From: Dolomedes plantarius
Lineage: Eukaryota > Arthropoda > Arachnida > Araneae > Dolomedidae
Direction: 5' to 3'
Length of the DNA stretch: 64,000 nt
Assembly (NCBI GenBank): GCA_907164885.2
Contig: OU015496.1
Location: forward strand, 166,882,441 to 166,946,440
Under the pieces are notes generated by a model that saw only the letters and a list, made by a program, of their open reading frames with translations, searched no databases and was not told the DNA's origin. Position numbers and translations under genes: made by a program. Positions within the stretch are counted from its first letter, which is position 1. Each line of letters begins with the position of its first letter. Shown in pieces: positions 1 to 13,344 of the stretch.

Positions 1-1658
<1,658 letters not shown>

Positions 1659-1880
1659 CAGAGCCTGACTAAGGCAGGGGCATACGGGGCAGTTGCCCCA
1701 GGCCCCCACATCAGAGGGGGGCCCCCAAATCGAATAGAAAGTTTATTTTATGTTTCCTTCTTTAATGAACTTTTTTAAACAAAATATCAGTACAGTGTAA
1801 AATCCGTCAGTTTTATGTTAGCTTCTTCATTAATCTATCGTATGAACACAAATCTATATTTCGTAAATCCATGGCTTTCT

Positions 1881-1908
1881 AGGGCGGAATTTAGCTGAAT
1901 TCCGCCCT
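1881..1908. repeat. Perfect hairpin inside the hAT element
   Basis: An 11-bp perfect stem, agggcggaatt (1881-1891) and aattccgccct (1898-1908), around a 6-base loop. Confidence 0.8.
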
Positions 1909-2041
1909 AATGTCAGCAAGGATATGAATTTTTTTATGTATTTTTTCTTTATTTATTGTTATTATTTTGAGAGTCTGCAATAAATAAGGTTTAAAAAGAA
2001 GTAAACATTTAAGAAATCACTCAATACAAGAAATTAATGCA

Positions 2042-2230
2042 AATATAGACGTTGAAGTAAGAGTGGATACAACAGTTGCAACATCTACAAAACAATCAGC
2101 TAATAGGCCTGATATTGTTATTCACGATAAAAAAAAGAAAAGAAATAATATTTATTGAAGTTGGTATAACAAGCCAGGATCAATTGCAAATTGCTGGGAA
2201 TGAAAAATCACGGAAATATAAAGGATAAAT
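2042..2230 (+). pseudogene. Fragment of a LINE restriction-like endonuclease domain inside the hAT element
   Basis: One frame reads 'DVEVRVDTTVATSTKQSANR' followed by 'PDIVIHDKKKK'. After a one-base shift near 2155 the next frame continues 'FIEVGITSQDQ' and 'NEKSRKY'. A PD motif followed by a hydrophobic strand with an E/D ('FIEVGI') and an E-K-x-x-K-Y segment is how the C-terminal endonuclease of several non-LTR retrotransposon families looks. It is broken by the frameshift and by a stop soon after. Family assignment is from memory of the motif, not a search. Confidence 0.5.
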
Positions 2231-2537
2231 TTAAATAGCATTTTTGTCAAATTTTGGCTCTTCAGATGTGCTATATCCCTTTTAATGATGGACATAGAAT
2301 TGTCAGAAAATCAATAAAATGGACAGAACAATATTTCGTCTGACCATTGGAGGGGCGAACTTTATAGCTATTTTAAGTTCTAGTCAATTTTCTTGTTATA
2401 TATCCATAATGAGGAGAAAAATTTAAATACCTCCATAAAGTTCGGTTCTTCATTACTAAAGTAGTGAAGCAGAGGGGGGCCCCAAAGAAGTTTTTGCCCC
2501 GGGCCCCAATTAGGCTAAGTCGGGCCCTGCCTATTTG

Positions 2538-4268
2538 TGTGTGTATGTTCTGTACTGACCATCTCTCCCTAATATTACCCATATTTTATCTGTAAGGACT
2601 CGATTGTTTCGCACTTTGTCTCAGAACTGAAATCTCTTCCCAATACTTGCAAAAGATGATTCGGCTTTTAGGACAATTGCATAAAGTGTTATTATTGTTG
2701 TGTCCATCCCTGCCTATTAATAGCGATTTTTACCATCTGCTTATCCCTCCCTTGTATGAGATAATAAACTGTTTTGGAGTTTACTAAAAGAACCATTTTT
2801 AATGTCTCCTGTGTAACCTCCTCTAACATCGATAAAAAACAAACGTAACAAAAGTTGACCAATTTATAGCAGAAAATGCCCTAAAGAATCCTTTTTAAAG
2901 CCGCCTGCACAGCTCACGTCGGACGAATTAATATTAGCAATTGAAACTGTTACTGAAATTACTGTGTCCTAATATTAGTCTAATCTTGACTTAATATGAC
3001 TTAATTTGTATTTATACAGCTTTAGATTAACTAATATCAGCTCGATATTTGTAGAATTTCAATGGCTATTGCAGCAGTTATATAAAGAATCATTTGTATT
3101 ATGTCCATATTGGCTAATATGAGCGAAATCTCGATGAGTTGTTACAGAGATTAACAATCGTCACAAGTACTACATGCTTTTCCCTGATTTCAGAAAAATC
3201 AAATCTAAAACAGCCGTGTCAGAAATTACCTTAAGAACCATTTTTATTTTGTCTGGTATTAATCTTGTCTGCTTAATACCAGGAAGAAAAGAAAAAAAAA
3301 TCCAAGAACAGTTGCCTCATCTGTAGCAGTAAATAAACAACCCATAAAATCTTTTTTTAAAGTCACCAGTATTGCCCACATTAGCCTAATATTATCAAAG
3401 AACAAATCTAAAAGAGCTGTTACCGAAATTATTTAGATAACTATTTTTATCATATGCTGTACTGACCATCTCTGCCCAGTATTAGCCAAATTCTTGTGTT
3501 ACAACTGGCAACAGCCAATCCTGACCTCTAGCGCCACCCAGCAGAGACTAGGCAGAAAGAACGAACTCTGTGATGAGTAAACACTGATATCCGTTGTGCT
3601 GTAATGCTAAAATAGATGTTCAGTAGTTAAGTGCAATTTTTTATGTAATATATGTGTGTTAAATATAATAATTAGAAAAGCAACGAGTAGTTTCTATGCT
3701 CTGGTCTGAATTAATTACTGAACAGCAGGAAGGATAAGAAAGTTCCTGAATATTTTCCCCCCTCCCGAGACTAGACTCAAGAGGCAGATCGAGAGCTGAC
3801 TATATTTGAGGTAAGAACACCTTGTTTATTTTCTCTAACGACCGAAGTCAGTGAAGATTTGCAATACCTAGAATGCTGTAGAAGTGCCATTTTCCAATGC
3901 CTCCACTGCTGCCTAACATTGGCGAAACAGTTGGTAATCCGCTGCTACGGATCCTAATATGCAGTTCTTCGAAGTAATGCTGTCAATCACTGCTTGATGC
4001 AATATAAATCATATTCGAAATTGAGAGTAAAGAAAATTACTTAAAGTTCTAACTTCCTCAGCTTTTATTGTTCTTACATAAGCGAAATCACTGAGACAAA
4101 TTGATTTTATCATTTATAAATTCCTTTTTATCGTCCCAATGCTTCCTATTTCTGTCTACTTTTGGAGAAACCTGAAAATGGTATCTGAAGCGCCGATATC
4201 GTCTTTGAAGCAATTAACATTGAAACAGAAAAACCAAATTTGAAAGGACTACTTATTGTAGCACATAC
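2538..4268. other. Non-coding sequence downstream of the last recognised exon
   Basis: AT-rich with many stops on both strands. Degenerate recurrences of 'tctaaaagagctgt..cagaaatta' and of 'ctaatattagc' near 1440-1460, 1600-1640, 2940-3050 and 3200-3480 suggest an old, decayed repeat. No transmembrane segment or phase-1 exon was recognised. Confidence 0.4.
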
Positions 4269-4658
4269 CTGCAGTGCCATTTTTATCGTCCATGTCGGGC
4301 ATTTCTTCCGGAATGACCTTGGGGCCCATGCTATCCATCTTGTCTTCGTCATCGTCTCCGTCCTGCGGTCGCCTCAGGTGGCGGTTTTCATCGTCACTTG
4401 GCCTTCCGGAGGTGTCGTTCATCGCCTCTTCAGCAGACTTGTGGGCAGTGAGGTCCAGTTCGAAGGGGGCGTCCGTCGGGGGCACTTCTTTCTTGTCCTT
4501 GCTGTCCGGGCCGAGCTCGTTCTTGTCATCTTGCTCGTCGTTCGATGCGGTCGATGTTTCCTCCATCTTAGGAGGGGCATGCTCTTTGGGGGTGAGGTCC
4601 AGCTCGAATTCGGACCTGCCCATTTGCGTATCATTATCAGCTTTCGTTGTTGAATTGA
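4269..4658 (-). CDS. Exon: acidic, low-complexity linker, C-terminal to EGF
   Basis: 390 nt: two leading bases, 129 codons, one trailing base. Acceptor tttttctctccag and donor gcag|gtatgt are strong. The segment is rich in Asp, Glu, Ser and Pro with no cysteines or hydrophobic stretch. It opens 'NSTTKADNDTQMGRSEFELD' and contains a repeated 'FELDLT' motif ('SEFELDLTPKEH' and 'APFELDLTAHKS'). Several NxT/S sequons are visible. Such a stretch is plausible as an extracellular stalk before a membrane helix, but no helix is encoded here. The next exon must start in phase 1 and was not found between 1 and 4268. Confidence 0.82.
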
Positions 4659-4690
4659 CTGGAGAGAAAAAAAAATTGAATGATAAATAT

Positions 4691-4796
<106 letters not shown>

Positions 4797-4836
4797 GTAT
4801 GTATGATCTAAATAAGTTCATCATGTTGTTACATAC

Positions 4837-4956
4837 CTGGTACACATCCGCTTAAGAAATCATGAGGATTTCCTTCAAAACCTTCAGAACAAACACAGGC
4901 CATTTTCTGGGCGACGCATTCTGCATTCGGCCCACAGTAGACATGTTCACACACAT
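4837..4956 (-). CDS. Exon: EGF-like domain
   Basis: 120 nt: two leading bases, 39 codons, one trailing base (phase 1 to phase 1). It reads 'DVCEHVYCGPNAECVAQK', then 'CVCSEGFEGNP', and ends 'LSGCVP'. All six EGF cysteines are present. 'CGPNAEC' and 'GFEGNP' match the subtype found in large matrix proteins of insects. Acceptor gtcgtgcttccag and donor ccag|gtatgt are both good. The next exon follows after a 178-base intron that is largely a (TA)n tract. Confidence 0.9.
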
Positions 4957-5135
4957 CTGGAAGCACGACAGAATTTGAAGGAGCATTAATTAATTTTGTC
5001 AAACAAGGCTTTGCCTTACAAAAGTACTAGAGGTTATGGTGACAGAGAAAAAGGCAATATAATATAATTTTTGACTTTATTTTTAATTGTCAATAAGATT
5101 GTGTTTATACAATTGCAAGTAGGTCTAAATATCGC

Positions 5136-5193
<58 letters not shown>

Positions 5194-6591
5194 TTTAGCA
5201 ATATGCATCGATAATTAAATGCCATTAAAAAATTTACCACTTAAAAAACTTCGATATTTTAAAAGTACTGGCTCTTAATTCAAAAGTCTAAAGTCATTAG
5301 CAAAAGACGGGATTCAAAAATATGCATTTGTTAAAATGGGATTAGAGTTATACTAGGCAGAAATTTCCCCATAGTTGATCATGGAGAATGAAGATCAGCT
5401 CAGTAAACTGATGTGGCGCTTTAAACACTTTACTGGGATTTAAAAAAATATGCACATTACTTTAGGCATAATCGAAAAAATTTAATTAATTACTTTGCTA
5501 AAGATGTGAATTAAGCGATTTCCTGCAAAAAGTGGTAGACAGATCTTTTTATTTGATCGAAATGCGAAAGTTAATCCATTCGTTGAAATTTGTACTTGTG
5601 ATTTTAACCGACTTTAAAATCTGTCAGGGCAATCAAAATAGCCTCCACTACAAGAATAATCATAAATAATAATTATTTTCAACAACCGAATTTTTTTTCT
5701 TTAGTAGAGCGTTCAGAAAACTTTACTACAGAGAAGGGAGCATTTGCATGACGCCCCATAAAATCCTATCATATTAACCAAGATGTGTTATCAAATAAAT
5801 CACGTTTCCATACTCTTTCAATCAAGGTATGCTGTTATGTACTGCTATACAATCAATCTTATTGTATTCTGTTTTAATTTCCTTGCTATTTTCTACCAAT
5901 TTATTTTCTTCTCCTCTATTGTACATTATTCCATTGTAGTTTATACTAAGCTCAGTCTTGTGTTCTATTCTTTCATGTTCCCTCCTATATATTTTTTTTG
6001 TAGTTTGAAATAAAAGATGAATGTAACGTAAATAGCGAAAATTAAAGTTGTTGAAATTAAACTAAAAAAATTTACTTTATTTCAAATGCAAACAAATAAA
6101 AAGAAAGCACACTAATTTATTAAAAAAATGGAATAATAAGCATTCTGGGATTGTTTCGCCTACCAGTATAATTCAGTCTGTATATGTGACTAACCACATT
6201 TAAAAGCATTTTTCCACAAAACAAGAAATAAAATTATAGATTATCTTCCCTTCTCTATTTTTAGGATCGTTTTCCTGACTCCCCCCCCCCATTTTTATAA
6301 AATGAAGAATTTCAGTAGGGTACATCTTAAGATTTATGCCCAAATGTGCTAGATAGTTGCATATTAAAGATCTTACCAAAGAACAACCAGGAAAAATCAT
6401 TGCATTTTCGGTACTCTAGAATAACGCCTTAAAATTATTGTTATAATCAGAAATAAAATAAAAAGTTCTTGCACTCTCATCAGTGTAAAATGTAGAAATA
6501 AATTTAAATCTGCATCGAAAATAACCTATTTTTGAATTTTCTGGCTCATTATTTTAAAGACGAAATTGTGGGGAAAATATTTAGGAATAAG

Positions 6592-6815
6592 GGCTTGTTG
6601 CGGCCCTGTGGTACAGCGCGCTGGGTTACGGTGCTGAGGGTGCTCAGATCGAATCCCGGCGTGGCGCCACGAAAAATGCTTCCGTTCGTGTTGTCCCTTC
6701 ATAGGGGGTAATGCTGTCCGCCTATATGGTGCCCCCATAATAAAATGGGCAGTAAAATTGCGGTGTAGTATAGGCCAATGTTTCATTACAAGTGCCTCCG
6801 CATTGGCAAAAAAAA
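6592..6815 (+). mobile_element. tRNA-derived SINE with poly(A) tail and perfect target duplication
   Basis: The tRNA-like head has A-box-type TGTGGTACAGCGCGCTGG and B-box GATCGAATCCC. The body contains the motifs 'tcccttcatagggggtaat' and 'gcccccataataaaat', and the tail is poly(A). The 18-mer aaaatatttaggaataag occurs on both sides (6574-6591 and 6816-6833), a clean retrotransposition target duplication. Confidence 0.85.
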
Positions 6816-6861
6816 AAAATATTTAGGAATAAGCTACGAAAAGACCTGTCAGTCATGTAAA

Positions 6862-7083
6862 TTTTTTTTTTTTCAATGCGGCAGGAGGCTTTCTTTACGA
6901 CATTCGCTCCACCTCACTACGAAGTTTTGCTGGATATTTTATTATGGGAGCAACATAAAGGTAAACCAAGATTACTCCCTATGAAAGGACAACGCAAGGA
7001 CGCCCATACCAGAGTCTGGTTTCGAACCCAATCCCACCCCGGGGAAGGTCGTGACGTTAACCACTATACAACGCGGGCGACTG
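6862..7083 (-). mobile_element. Second copy of the same SINE family, opposite strand
   Basis: On the minus strand the head has TAGTGGTTAACG (A box) and GGTTCGAAACC (B box). The body shares 'cctttcatagggagtaat' and 'gctcccataataaaat' with the copy at 6592-6815, and it ends in a poly(A) tract (plus-strand T run 6862-6873). No clear target duplication was found. Confidence 0.8.
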
Positions 7084-7508
7084 TAGCAATAAAATTAAAT
7101 GGCAAAAGAAAAACAAAGATCATTATACCATTTACTAGTGACTAAGATGCACTTTAGAGTACAAAATAGGGAACAGCTTGAAAATTCATCTTAAATTGTA
7201 TTATTTTTTAGTTTCTTCCACCAATATTTTCAATTTTTCATGACTTTTTGATTATTTCTTTGCGAATTTCAGTGACTTTTTCAGGTTTCCCCCACCCCTC
7301 AAGTATAGGAACACCCTAGAAAAATCGTTAGGCCACTGGGTACTTTCATAGGATAACACGACTCAGAAAGTAGGTCGTGTTACAAATTGGCGAATTAAAT
7401 CAGGAAAAAGAATGCAAGTACGTAAAATAGAGATAGTGCGAGACATTCCGTCTACGTCTATAATCTGGCAATTAGAGATCAGAGAATGCACTGCGTGTCA
7501 TTTATTAC

Positions 7509-7676
7509 CTCCCGGCATCAACGGCTGGACGCAAACAGCCCCTCCGCAAGAGCTCGGGCAGCACTTCAAGGCACCACTACAGTCGCTGTCGTGGTCACAG
7601 TCTGAAAGACAGGACTTGGACTCGGATTCGGACTCTTCGTGGATCTCTGGACACTCCCCGGATTTGTTCTTGACAT
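7509..7676 (-). CDS. Exon: WAP (whey acidic protein, four-disulfide core) domain
   Basis: 168 nt: two leading bases, 55 codons, one trailing base (phase 1 to phase 1). It begins 'DVKNKSGECPEI', has an acidic Ser/Glu stretch, and continues 'SCLSDCDHDSDCSGALKCC' then 'SSCGGAVCVQPLMPG'. All eight WAP cysteines are in place, including the central CC. WAP modules are often protease inhibitors; whether this one inhibits anything cannot be read from the sequence. It lies between VWC 2 and the EGF exon. Confidence 0.9.
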
Positions 7677-9072
7677 CTGCGAAAAACACAAAGCAAGGAT
7701 TCTCATCAAGCACTGTGCTACTAACGGCAGCTACCTACCGCAGAAAATCATTGCAAAGTAATACTTTAACGACATTTTTTTTTTAAGTACAGAAAAATTT
7801 TGTGCCTTTAAAAAATTTTAAATGGTTTTCGCTCGAATGTGCTTTTTTTTATATATAAATTCATTAATAATTTAAAAAGTACTTGAACAATTTGAAATTC
7901 GGGAACTTGAAATCTTCTGTTATTAACAATAAATAAATAACTGAAGATTAAAGTCTATTCACGAATCTCGGAAACTGATTCAGATTTCTTTCTCGAGAAT
8001 AGATCAAGAGAACGCCTAGAGAGTAAGGGGCTGTTCACATAATATCCGTCTGCTTCAGCTGTACTCTCATCGAGCAGCTTATGGCCAATCGAGAACTCAA
8101 CCCGATTAGTCTCTAAGATATTGGGCTCTGTGATTGGTTAAAAATATTCTATACGTGTAATGCTGACGGATGTGATAAGAACTGCTCCTGAACCAAGGCA
8201 AGCAAAACGGCGCTCAAGGAGTGTTGCCATTTCACAGAGACACTGTGAAGGGTGTAATTACGAATACGAGAGGCAGATAAAAGTGGTAAACATCGAGTAA
8301 TGAAAATACAAGAAACATAGAACAGCACGGAAATACCAGATGCAATATAAAAGGAGGGAGGAAACTTGCACATATGGATAGAACTGTTATCAATAACTAA
8401 AATTTTAAGGTTACAAGTTATGAGGATAGTCGTCAGTTTTTCCGCTCTGTGCCCAAGTGATCTGGAGGTAACCGCGAGTTCTTGGTCCCTGTGGCACAGA
8501 AATATTACTTTAAAGATGTATTTAGTTAAGTTCCGTTGGTATTAAGAGGTTTACTGTGTTTGTGTACCAAAGAGACCGCTATGTCAGGTATTAATGATTT
8601 AAATAAACTTGAGGATGGAGACTTATCGAAATATATCTATCTAAATAAGATATATTTCGAAGAATATCTAAAATAATTCATCTTAAACGATTATTATTTT
8701 TTTTGTTTCTTCTTACTATTTTTAAAATTTCTCCCGGCATTTTGAAATATTAAAAAAAATTATCGTGACTTCTTCAGAATTTTTTTTTTCCTTTTTGTTA
8801 GAGCCTTGTGGAAAATACATTAAAAAACCATACTCTCCAGTAGTTGTGTCTAGAGTTATGATGTGTGGAAAAACTCTGTAGCAAAGTCATAAGGATGCTT
8901 GCTGTTTTCATAAAACAAAACACTTCAGAAACTACGTCTAGCGTCATGACACTGTCATAACATAATATGACTCTGAAAACCTACTGTTATAGAAGAGCGA
9001 GTGATATCAAACAAAAGACGGACATGTAAAAGCTAATCTCAGAGGTGTAAAGAACTGCTCCAAGTGTCTCAC
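7677..9072 (-). other. Intron between VWC 2 and WAP exons
   Basis: AT-rich with many stops; no element or exon recognised. Confidence 0.6.
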
Positions 9073-9312
9073 CTTCCAGATCTTCCAGGGCCTTGGATTC
9101 GGTGCACCTGATGGTGACGCAGCAGGGGTCGGAGGGGATAACCTTCTCGTAGCACTGGGAGTCGTCGTTCTTGGATCCGATCTTCACGTAGGGAGCGTTG
9201 CAGCGCGGGCTGCAGTCGGCCTCGTTGTTGCCGTTGCAAAGGCACCGAAAGTCGCACTCCAGGAAGAACTCCTCACCTGCGTTGTACATTCTGTTGTCCC
9301 TCACGCACCCGT
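9073..9312 (-). CDS. Exon: complete von Willebrand C domain 2
   Basis: 240 nt: two leading bases, 79 codons, one trailing base (phase 1 to phase 1). It starts 'DGCVRDNRMYNAGEEFFLEC', contains 'RCLC' and 'PRC', and ends 'SDPCCVTIRC' followed by a short acidic tail 'TESKALEDLEG'. Ten cysteines in VWC spacing are present. The acceptor is preceded by a good pyrimidine tract (ttctttcaactctttcag). Third codon positions are strikingly GC-rich compared with the surrounding introns, which supports real coding use. Confidence 0.9.
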
Positions 9313-9467
9313 CTGAAAGAGTTGAAAGAATTAAGCAAAAGTAGTCTTATGCCCCGCTAGCATAGATAATGTTTCCCTTTAGGAATTTTACATCTTCATA
9401 TTTGTAGTAGGGAAATCGACCTTTCTTAGAAAAACAAACAAATACACACACAAACACACATATATAT

Positions 9468-9542
<75 letters not shown>

Positions 9543-9543
<1 letters not shown>

Positions 9544-11260
9544 CTGCGTTTACATGGACAACAATAATACCCGGGATTTACCCGCTAATAGGGAAAACCT
9601 TCGAAGCCCGTTTACATGGGACCACATTTTCATCCTGCTTTTACCCGTCTTACCGGAAGTAAAGGCCGTCACATGATTCGGCGGAAGTGATCCTCATACA
9701 CCATCATTCCTTGTAAATCACGTTATGGGTTCGATCCCAGCCGGTGTCATACTTTTCCAAATTCACTGTATTGCTATTTTTAGCTTTCCATCTTCGAACT
9801 CCGCATTTATCTCGTTACGAAGTGTATGGTCCTGGGGAAGGCCTTTTTTTCCCAATTGCTGTTCTTTTGACCTCGTATTCTTAAATTTTAAAAATAACAA
9901 CAACAAAAAAATCATAAAACTTTAAAAATCCAAAAAGATTGAAAAACTTACAAAAATATTTTTTGTATTCTTATGATATCTGCTTTTCTGGGCCTCTTAA
10001 TATTATTACTTTTTTGTTTTCCGTGGATTATTAGTCTTATCTAATTTTTCTTCTAAATTTTCTTAACTTGAAAGTCTATATTTTTTCTGTTAAAATTAAC
10101 TTTTTTGTTTTAATTTAACTTTACTATTAATTTTTTTTCTTTTACCCGCGTTATTCTTACCTTAATATTTTAATTCATTACTTAAAATTTTAACTACTGA
10201 GCACTCCCACCTTGATTACATATATCTTGCTTACAGGAGATAAAGTCGACACGACCAATGCACTCCTCTTCTAAAACACAATTACGTCTGCGTCTATTTG
10301 TTATTTAAATGCAGCATATGTCAGTCGCTGTTGATAATTATAGAACGTTTACGATTGTTTACTGTTGTTTTTAAAAATAAATTTAGAAAATAGATAGGAA
10401 AAAAGGAATATAAGAACTAGAAGATTGATGCGGATATTAGATATAATCGTACGATCTATGGCTTCATCGCTAAATTTAGTTTTTCCACAACAAAGAATGT
10501 GGGAAAAATTACGAAGCTCTGTTTGGTGGGAAGAAATTATTTTAAATTCCTGAAGTAATAAAGACTGGAAAGAAAATTTTCCAATCGATAGGTGCATTTT
10601 TTTTAAATTATAAGATTAATTGTAAGATACTTATTGTTTTAATAAATCCTTTTATAAAATCAAAATGTAATTTTGATTTCAATTTTGTTTCAGTAATTTT
10701 TAGTCATGTATAAATAAAAAAATCATAAATAGATATAAATAAATTTTTATCTGTGAATTCTAAAATAATTAATTTATAAATAAATTTTAATGTTACGTTT
10801 AATTATTGATTATACTTATTAAATTTATTAATTTTGCCATAACACTTTAAATGAAAATGTTACTGAAATTTTATTGAAATGAAATTTTATTTCTTATTTT
10901 ACATACCAGATGGCAGTACCATTCTATTTATAATGTAATTGGGGATGGTTCAGATCAAGAAATAAATGAAATCCTCCGGAAAAAAATAGGCACTTTTCTA
11001 CTGTTTTCTTGAAAATTATGCGATCGTTAAGGGGTTCCAGATCCTTCCATCGATCATTTAGCTGCATTTTCATGGATTCACACAAGTTCAAATCCGCCAT
11101 GTTATTTACTCCCAGCTTCGAAATGCATCATGGGTAATTAGCGGGTTTTATCCTGGGTCGAAGCAGGGTCGAAAATCCACCCTGCATTTTTCCCTATCGT
11201 AGGGAAAAAGTAAGAAACGACCCTGCTTTTACCCGGGTTTTTGGCACATGTAAACGGCAC
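9543..11260. mobile_element. Putative non-autonomous DNA transposon with short imperfect inverted ends
   Basis: The left end reads GCTGCGTTTACATGG; the right end, inverted, reads GTGCCGTTTACATGTG. The two share an 11-base core, CGTTTACATG plus flanks. Both ends are followed inward by CCCGGG-containing and 'agggaaaa' segments in inverted arrangement, so the symmetry extends for over 60 bases. The centre is very AT-rich and has no transposase frame. A tRNA-type B box (GGTTCGATCCC, 9728-9738) lies inside, possibly a nested SINE piece. Superfamily not assigned; no target duplication is obvious. Confidence 0.5.
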
Positions 11261-11713
11261 TCAAATGTAATAAATTAAATATTATACCCTCCATTCTATC
11301 ATTTAAATTCCCTTTCCTAAATCCAATCCCCAGTAACATTACTTTATCGTTTTAAAACCCATAGCAACAGAACTTCCCATAAAACGCAGGTCTTGCATTT
11401 CTACACGTGTATATCTCCGGATTCAGAGGCATGGGTTCGCATCGCCAGCCCCAAATTTTGCTGATCCTTCAAAATAACAGCCACATGTTTCTTTCGCCTC
11501 TCGCGCGTAAGGCTGAAAGGTGATATTCGCTTCCGAGCATCTGAAATGGACGGGTGTATTTTTTGTCGCTCCAATAAAACGATTCGGCCAGACTGCATCT
11601 AAATTTTATCCTTTTCAGGCTGAGTCTAGCTCCAGCCATGTAAATATGAGCTAGTTTCCCTTTTCAGATTATAGTTAAGTACGTGATGTAATGGATATAT
11701 TATTACTTACTTA

Positions 11714-11715
<2 letters not shown>

Positions 11716-11790
<75 letters not shown>
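11716..11790. repeat. Compound (AC)n(AT)n microsatellite
   Basis: Pure AC dinucleotides run directly into AT dinucleotides. Confidence 0.9.
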
Positions 11791-11793
<3 letters not shown>

Positions 11794-13217
11794 ATAAAGT
11801 TGAGAGTGAAAAACCAGCATAAGCTCTATTACTACTTGCAGCCAGAATCTAAAAACATGAAAAGATAAGTATTTAAAAGATTTTAGACAGCATCTCTTCA
11901 TCAGCAGTGCCGATAAGTCTAAAAACCAGTGGATTGTTTCTGATAAGTATGATCTAACCAATAAATATACTTAGACACCGAACAATTCATAAGAGACAGA
12001 AGAAATGAATAAAAAGTTGCACAATCGAAGAACACCAAGCCTGGCGCTAGATAAAGTTGAAGTTAAGAGTAGGAAACCTCAAGGAGACTGACGTCACAAA
12101 CCTTGCAACCATGGAGTTAATGGAAACACAGATGCAGACTTACAATGGAGACTGTGTTATAGGACATATAAATCAAAATTAAAATTGTATTATTATTATT
12201 ATTATTATTATTAAGAGTAAAATATTGTTATTTATTATTATTTTTATTATTACTTAAGAATATAAATATTATTAATTAATGTTACTTTATAATAATTATT
12301 TTCACAAAATAAACTTGTTATATTACTTATTATATTTTATTACTAATTAAGTGCAACAGAACAAGCTATTCATTAAATCTAAAACAACCAATTATGTGCT
12401 TGGAAAGACTATCGAGGTAATGATTACGTTTTAGCACATCTAACAATTCTATAATATGTTTATTCTTATTGTCTTTAGAACAAAGCCTATTTATACGTAC
12501 TAGCTGATTTACAATAATGTTATTGAAAACAGATTTATGTAAATAAGTTAGGTAATTTTAAGTTTAACAATATTAAAATCATAAACTGATCTTTTATCAT
12601 ATAAGTCAAAAGTAAAATTACTATAAAAATTTACCTTTATGTTAATATCTAAAAAGTTTACATTAATATCATTTTGGCTACTGTGTATTAGTTCCAGATG
12701 AGGGTAGAAATTTAAGGCTATATTATTACTACTTTTATTAATAACTATTATATTTATATCTATATACTATGTAATTGCTATTATCAATATTATATATATA
12801 TATATATATATTTATATTGGAATAATTACAATTTTAAAAATATATTGCAACAAGGAATAGATACATTTTAGAAAAAATAAACTAACTCTCCAACACTTTT
12901 CCCTCAATGTTTAAGAATTAACTGATTTTGATGAACGGTATGCCCACATTCGTCAAAAACTGATGCCCAGTAATACGGTTAAAAATGAATTTAAAAATCC
13001 CTGGAGTCACCATGTATAACATCTGTAAGCTCAAACAATTCAGATGTACTCAATACCGCCTATTGTTATTATTGTAACTACTTGTGACAGACGAGGCTAT
13101 TTGACATTTATAACAGTTCCCTTTCCCTATCTTTCTGAAAACCCATTTTCTTTTAATGCATACAAATACACACACACACACATACTCATGTACAGTCTAA
13201 AACAGATATGTCGTTAC

Positions 13218-13344
13218 CTGCTGTATAAGCTGTAATGACCTCGGAGGGTAGTTCCAACTTGTCGTCTTCCCAGACGGCCACTTTGAGTTCGTAGGGGGTA
13301 TTCGGCATAAGATGAGTTACAGTGACTATGGTCTGGGTACCAGC
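13218..13344 (-). CDS. Exon: second half of FN3 domain 2
   Basis: 127 nt: 42 codons plus one base, phase 0 in (ctcctttccag) and phase 1 out (gcag|gtaacg). The peptide begins 'AGTQTIVTVTHLMPNTPYEL' and ends 'LPSEVITAYTA'. 'VTHLMPNTPYELKVAVW' is the FN3 E-F segment with the tyrosine corner. It completes the domain begun at 16096-16256. The two FN3 domains are split at equivalent places, so they likely share an ancestral exon pair. Confidence 0.87.

Larger units (their letters stand above)
1659..2529. mobile_element. Non-autonomous hAT element with perfect 8-bp target duplication
   Basis: The element starts CAGAGCCTGACTAAGGC and ends with the inverted counterpart of CAGGGCCCGACTTAGCC (13 of 17 matching). 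It is flanked on both sides by the identical 8-mer CCTATTTG (1651-1658 and 2530-2537). The 8-bp duplication and CAGGG-type ends define the hAT superfamily. The subterminal runs of ggggcccc are typical of arthropod hAT non-autonomous copies. No hAT transposase frame remains; the interior holds a LINE-derived fragment and a short hairpin (1881-1908). Confidence 0.85.
4957..7508 (-). other. Intron between WAP and EGF exons
   Basis: No exon seen. It contains a (TA)n tract at 5142-5190 and two convergent SINEs (6592-6815 and 6862-7083), listed separately. Confidence 0.7.
9313..13217 (-). other. Intron between FN3-2b and VWC 2 exons
   Basis: 3.9 kb. It holds a (CA)n/(TA)n tract at about 9445-9541, the inverted-repeat element 9543-11260, a compound (AC)n(AT)n microsatellite at about 11716-11790, an (ATT)n run near 12188-12213, and a short (TA)n at about 12791-12811. 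No exon seen. Confidence 0.65.
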
